The notes under the pieces: model-generated
What the model was told of the DNA's origin: nothing
Database searches by the model: none
What the model saw: the letters and a program-made list of their open reading frames with translations, nothing else
DNA from: Candidatus Heimdallarchaeota archaeon
GTDB lineage: Archaea > Asgardarchaeota > Heimdallarchaeia > JABLTI01
Assembly: GCA_030671945.1 (NCBI GenBank)
Contig: DAOVHJ010000170.1
Coordinates: 1 to 6,069, forward strand
Direction: 5' to 3'
DNA length: 6,069 bases
In this document: positions 4,865 through 6,069 of the stretch, in pieces
Layout of the letters: every line of letters begins with the position of its first letter
How positions within the stretch are numbered: the stretch's first letter is position 1
Made by a program: the position numbers and the translations under genes

Positions 4865-5500
4865 GTGTCTTCCCAAGATGTAATAACCTATAAACCTGCG
4901 AAATTGATTTTCATTAAGGATGAGAAAAAGAACCAGTTATTTCATGATGAAAATCTAAACTACGTTTTAAAATTCCTTCGAAAAGGTGCTATGACAATTC
5001 ATGACCTAAGTGATAGTTTCAAGCAGATTGACGATGAGAAATCCGATAAAAGCATATACCGTTATTTGCACAAACTCATTCAAGCGAAACTTGTCGCTAA
5101 AGCAGGTAAAAGAATTACCACTAAAAATGAAAGTGATTTGATAAGTGAAACATTATATATGCGAACTTCAAATGCTTTCATATTAAAAGTTCCATTAGCT
5201 AATAAAGAAAAAGAAGATTTTCATTCACCAATTTTTGATTCGATGTTTTTGTTGCTGAAACAACAATACGGTAATAAAAAAGTTGGTAAAAAAGCATTCA
5301 AGAAATTCTTTGATAAGATCGATAATGAAAGGGATCAATATATCATGGATTTGTACGAAAAAGCTGATGAAGAAACTATGAATAAACTTGGTGATTTAGA
5401 AGGTAAAAATATCCTTTTTGCTCTTGATTACGCTTCTTGGATGGCAATTCTTTTGAAATATGATATAAAAGCAGAATTGGAAAAAATTTACTCATCTTAG
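4865..5500 (+). CDS. Winged-helix transcriptional regulator (ArsR-like), copy 2
   Basis: This paralogue of the preceding gene is also exactly 211 residues. An ungapped comparison of the first 106 residues gives 64 identities. From residue 58 to 84, which covers the recognition helix and basic turn, only three positions differ (63, 70, 73). The C-terminal halves are far more diverged but keep KIDxERD and YxSW. The two proteins should thus read the same DNA while differing in the sensing or pairing part, and could form a heterodimer or compete for sites. The gene starts with GTG and is separated from its partner by 14 bases, so it is surely co-transcribed. A T-rich terminator follows. What the C-terminal domain senses is unknown. 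The nearby exporter-like gene suggests a compound or membrane stress, but that is inference. Confidence 0.85.
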   Translation: MSSQDVITYKPAKLIFIKDEKKNQLFHDENLNYVLKFLRKGAMTIHDLSDSFKQIDDEKSDKSIYRYLHKLIQAKLVAKAGKRITTKNESDLISETLYMRTSNAFILKVPLANKEKEDFHSPIFDSMFLLLKQQYGNKKVGKKAFKKFFDKIDNERDQYIMDLYEKADEETMNKLGDLEGKNILFALDYASWMAILLKYDIKAELEKIYSS

Positions 5501-5519
5501 ATCCTAATCAATATTCTCT

Positions 5520-5543
5520 ATTTTTTCTTCCCTCATTCTTTTT
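5520..5543 (+). terminator. T-rich terminator after the regulator operon
   Basis: ATTTTTTCTTCCCTCATTCTTTTT, 20 bases past the stop codon, has runs of six and five T on the + strand without a hairpin. This is typical of archaeal termination and separates the operon from the new promoter at 5625. Confidence 0.5.
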
Positions 5544-5585
5544 GACTTTGTTTCTGAAAGCTTAATGTTGCTGAATAAGAGCATT

Positions 5586-5603
5586 TTCTCATCGAAATGA
5601 GAA
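5586..5603. promoter_or_regulatory. Operator palindrome TTCTCA-N6-TGAGAA, copy 2
   Basis: TTCTCA (5586-5591) and TGAGAA (5598-5603) flank TCGAAA. One further base on each inner side also pairs, giving TTCTCAT-CGAA-ATGAGAA. The site ends 21 bases before the TATA box of the permease gene. Upstream of the TATA box is more often an activating or looping position than a blocking one. It is the same motif as at 4049-4066, which links the two promoters. Confidence 0.55.
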
Positions 5604-5624
5604 TAGCAAGACTAAGTAGAACTC

Positions 5625-5632
5625 TTATAAAT
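5625..5632 (+). promoter_or_regulatory. TATA box of the permease-like gene
   Basis: TTATAAAT is centred about 35 bases before ATG 5664. It predicts a start near 5654 and a leader of about ten bases, the same short-leader layout as the two DUF998-like genes. Confidence 0.5.
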
Positions 5633-5663
5633 TGATTTCATTAGAGTTACTTGGTTATTAATC

Positions 5664-6069
5664 ATGGACAAGGTTGTATTAGAACCAACTATTGAAACCA
5701 GAAAACGAAACAAATGGCAATTATTTCAAATTTTTCTAAAGACAGGTCGGAGACGAGTAACTCTTTCAGTGATTTGTGGCACATTGCTTTTTCTTGCTAT
5801 TACAAGTCTTGTTATGATTGTCTATACATATCGTTATGATACTTTTCAAACTCTTCAAGAAGAGAAGAATTGGTTCAGTGATGGTTTAGTTAGTATCGGT
5901 TCTAATTCAAATGAACCTGGTACTTTCAATTTAAGTGCTGATTTTATTAATAATGTAACTCAGGATTACACTGATATGGTAAATGACCTCTTTCCAGATA
6001 TTAGTTTTAGAAATCTAACAACGGCGCTTACTGCTCAGATCTACACCTTTGATCCAACTATACCGGGTG
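5664..6069 (+). CDS. N terminus of an FtsX/MacB-like ABC exporter permease (partial)
   Basis: The frame stays open from ATG 5664 to the window edge, 135 codons, with no stop. The first 31 residues are basic (ETRKRNK, KTGRRR) and cytoplasmic, ending in IFLKTGRRRVTLSV. One membrane helix follows at about 32-55 (LSVICGTLLFLAITSLVMIVYT). The rest, from about residue 57, is polar with a helical stretch (YDTFQTLQEEKNWF) and three N-x-S/T sequons (Asn89, Asn97, Asn117), as expected for a domain outside the cell. One N-terminal helix after a basic 'F..FLK..RRR' segment, then a large exterior domain, is the usual start of FtsX/MacB-type (FtsX_permease) proteins of lipid or peptide exporters. The diagnostic C-terminal three-helix domain lies beyond the window, so any single-pass secreted-domain protein remains possible. 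The promoter carries the palindrome shared with the regulator operon. Confidence 0.65.
   Translation, partial: MDKVVLEPTIETRKRNKWQLFQIFLKTGRRRVTLSVICGTLLFLAITSLVMIVYTYRYDTFQTLQEEKNWFSDGLVSIGSNSNEPGTFNLSADFINNVTQDYTDMVNDLFPDISFRNLTTALTAQIYTFDPTIPG

Noticed and set aside
1..6069. CRISPR array, tRNA/rRNA genes or insertion sequences
   Set aside because: No regularly spaced direct repeats, cloverleaf sequences, transposase motifs or terminal repeats with target duplications were seen on either strand.

Overview
The window is an AT-rich stretch (roughly one third G+C by eye) that reads as archaeal. Genes start a short distance behind TATA-like boxes rather than bacterial -35/-10 pairs, T-rich tracts follow several genes, and GGTGA/GAGG-type ribosome sites precede others. 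An Asgard archaeon, perhaps Heimdallarchaeia-like, is my best guess from the gene mix and codon style. That assignment is inference, because no marker gene is present.

Left part (1-2058). The tail of a membrane protein runs in at the left edge. It is followed by two tandem paralogues (172-858 and 958-1644), each a 228-residue protein with six predicted membrane segments that resembles the DUF998/Frag1-DRAM type. Each has its own TATA box and the two share the same start-site layout. After them comes a broken gene: the promoter and first 41 codons of an acyltransferase of the HGSNAT/DUF1624-YeiB type (1727-1852), which run into an out-of-frame C-terminal protein fragment ending at 1970.

Middle part (2059-3571). 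A small NTF2-like (SnoaL/DUF4440-type) protein is followed by a complete DegV-family fatty-acid-binding protein. That family is mainly bacterial and this copy lacks some usual glycines. Several short inverted repeats and hairpins lie between these genes. A 643-base non-coding stretch follows (3572-4214). It holds a GC-rich hairpin, a pyrimidine-rich tract with one doubtful minus-strand microORF, and a complex promoter.

Right part (4030-6069). Two adjacent 211-residue winged-helix regulators (4215-4850 and 4865-5500) form an operon and have almost identical DNA-reading regions. They are followed by the start of a large membrane protein that looks like an FtsX/MacB-type ABC exporter permease (5664 to the right edge). 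The same 18-bp palindrome, TTCTCA-N6-TGAGAA, occurs in the regulator promoter (4049-4066) and again upstream of the permease promoter (5586-5603). The simplest reading is an undescribed regulatory module in which a pair of duplicated regulators controls both itself and the neighbouring exporter. This is the most interesting signal in the window.
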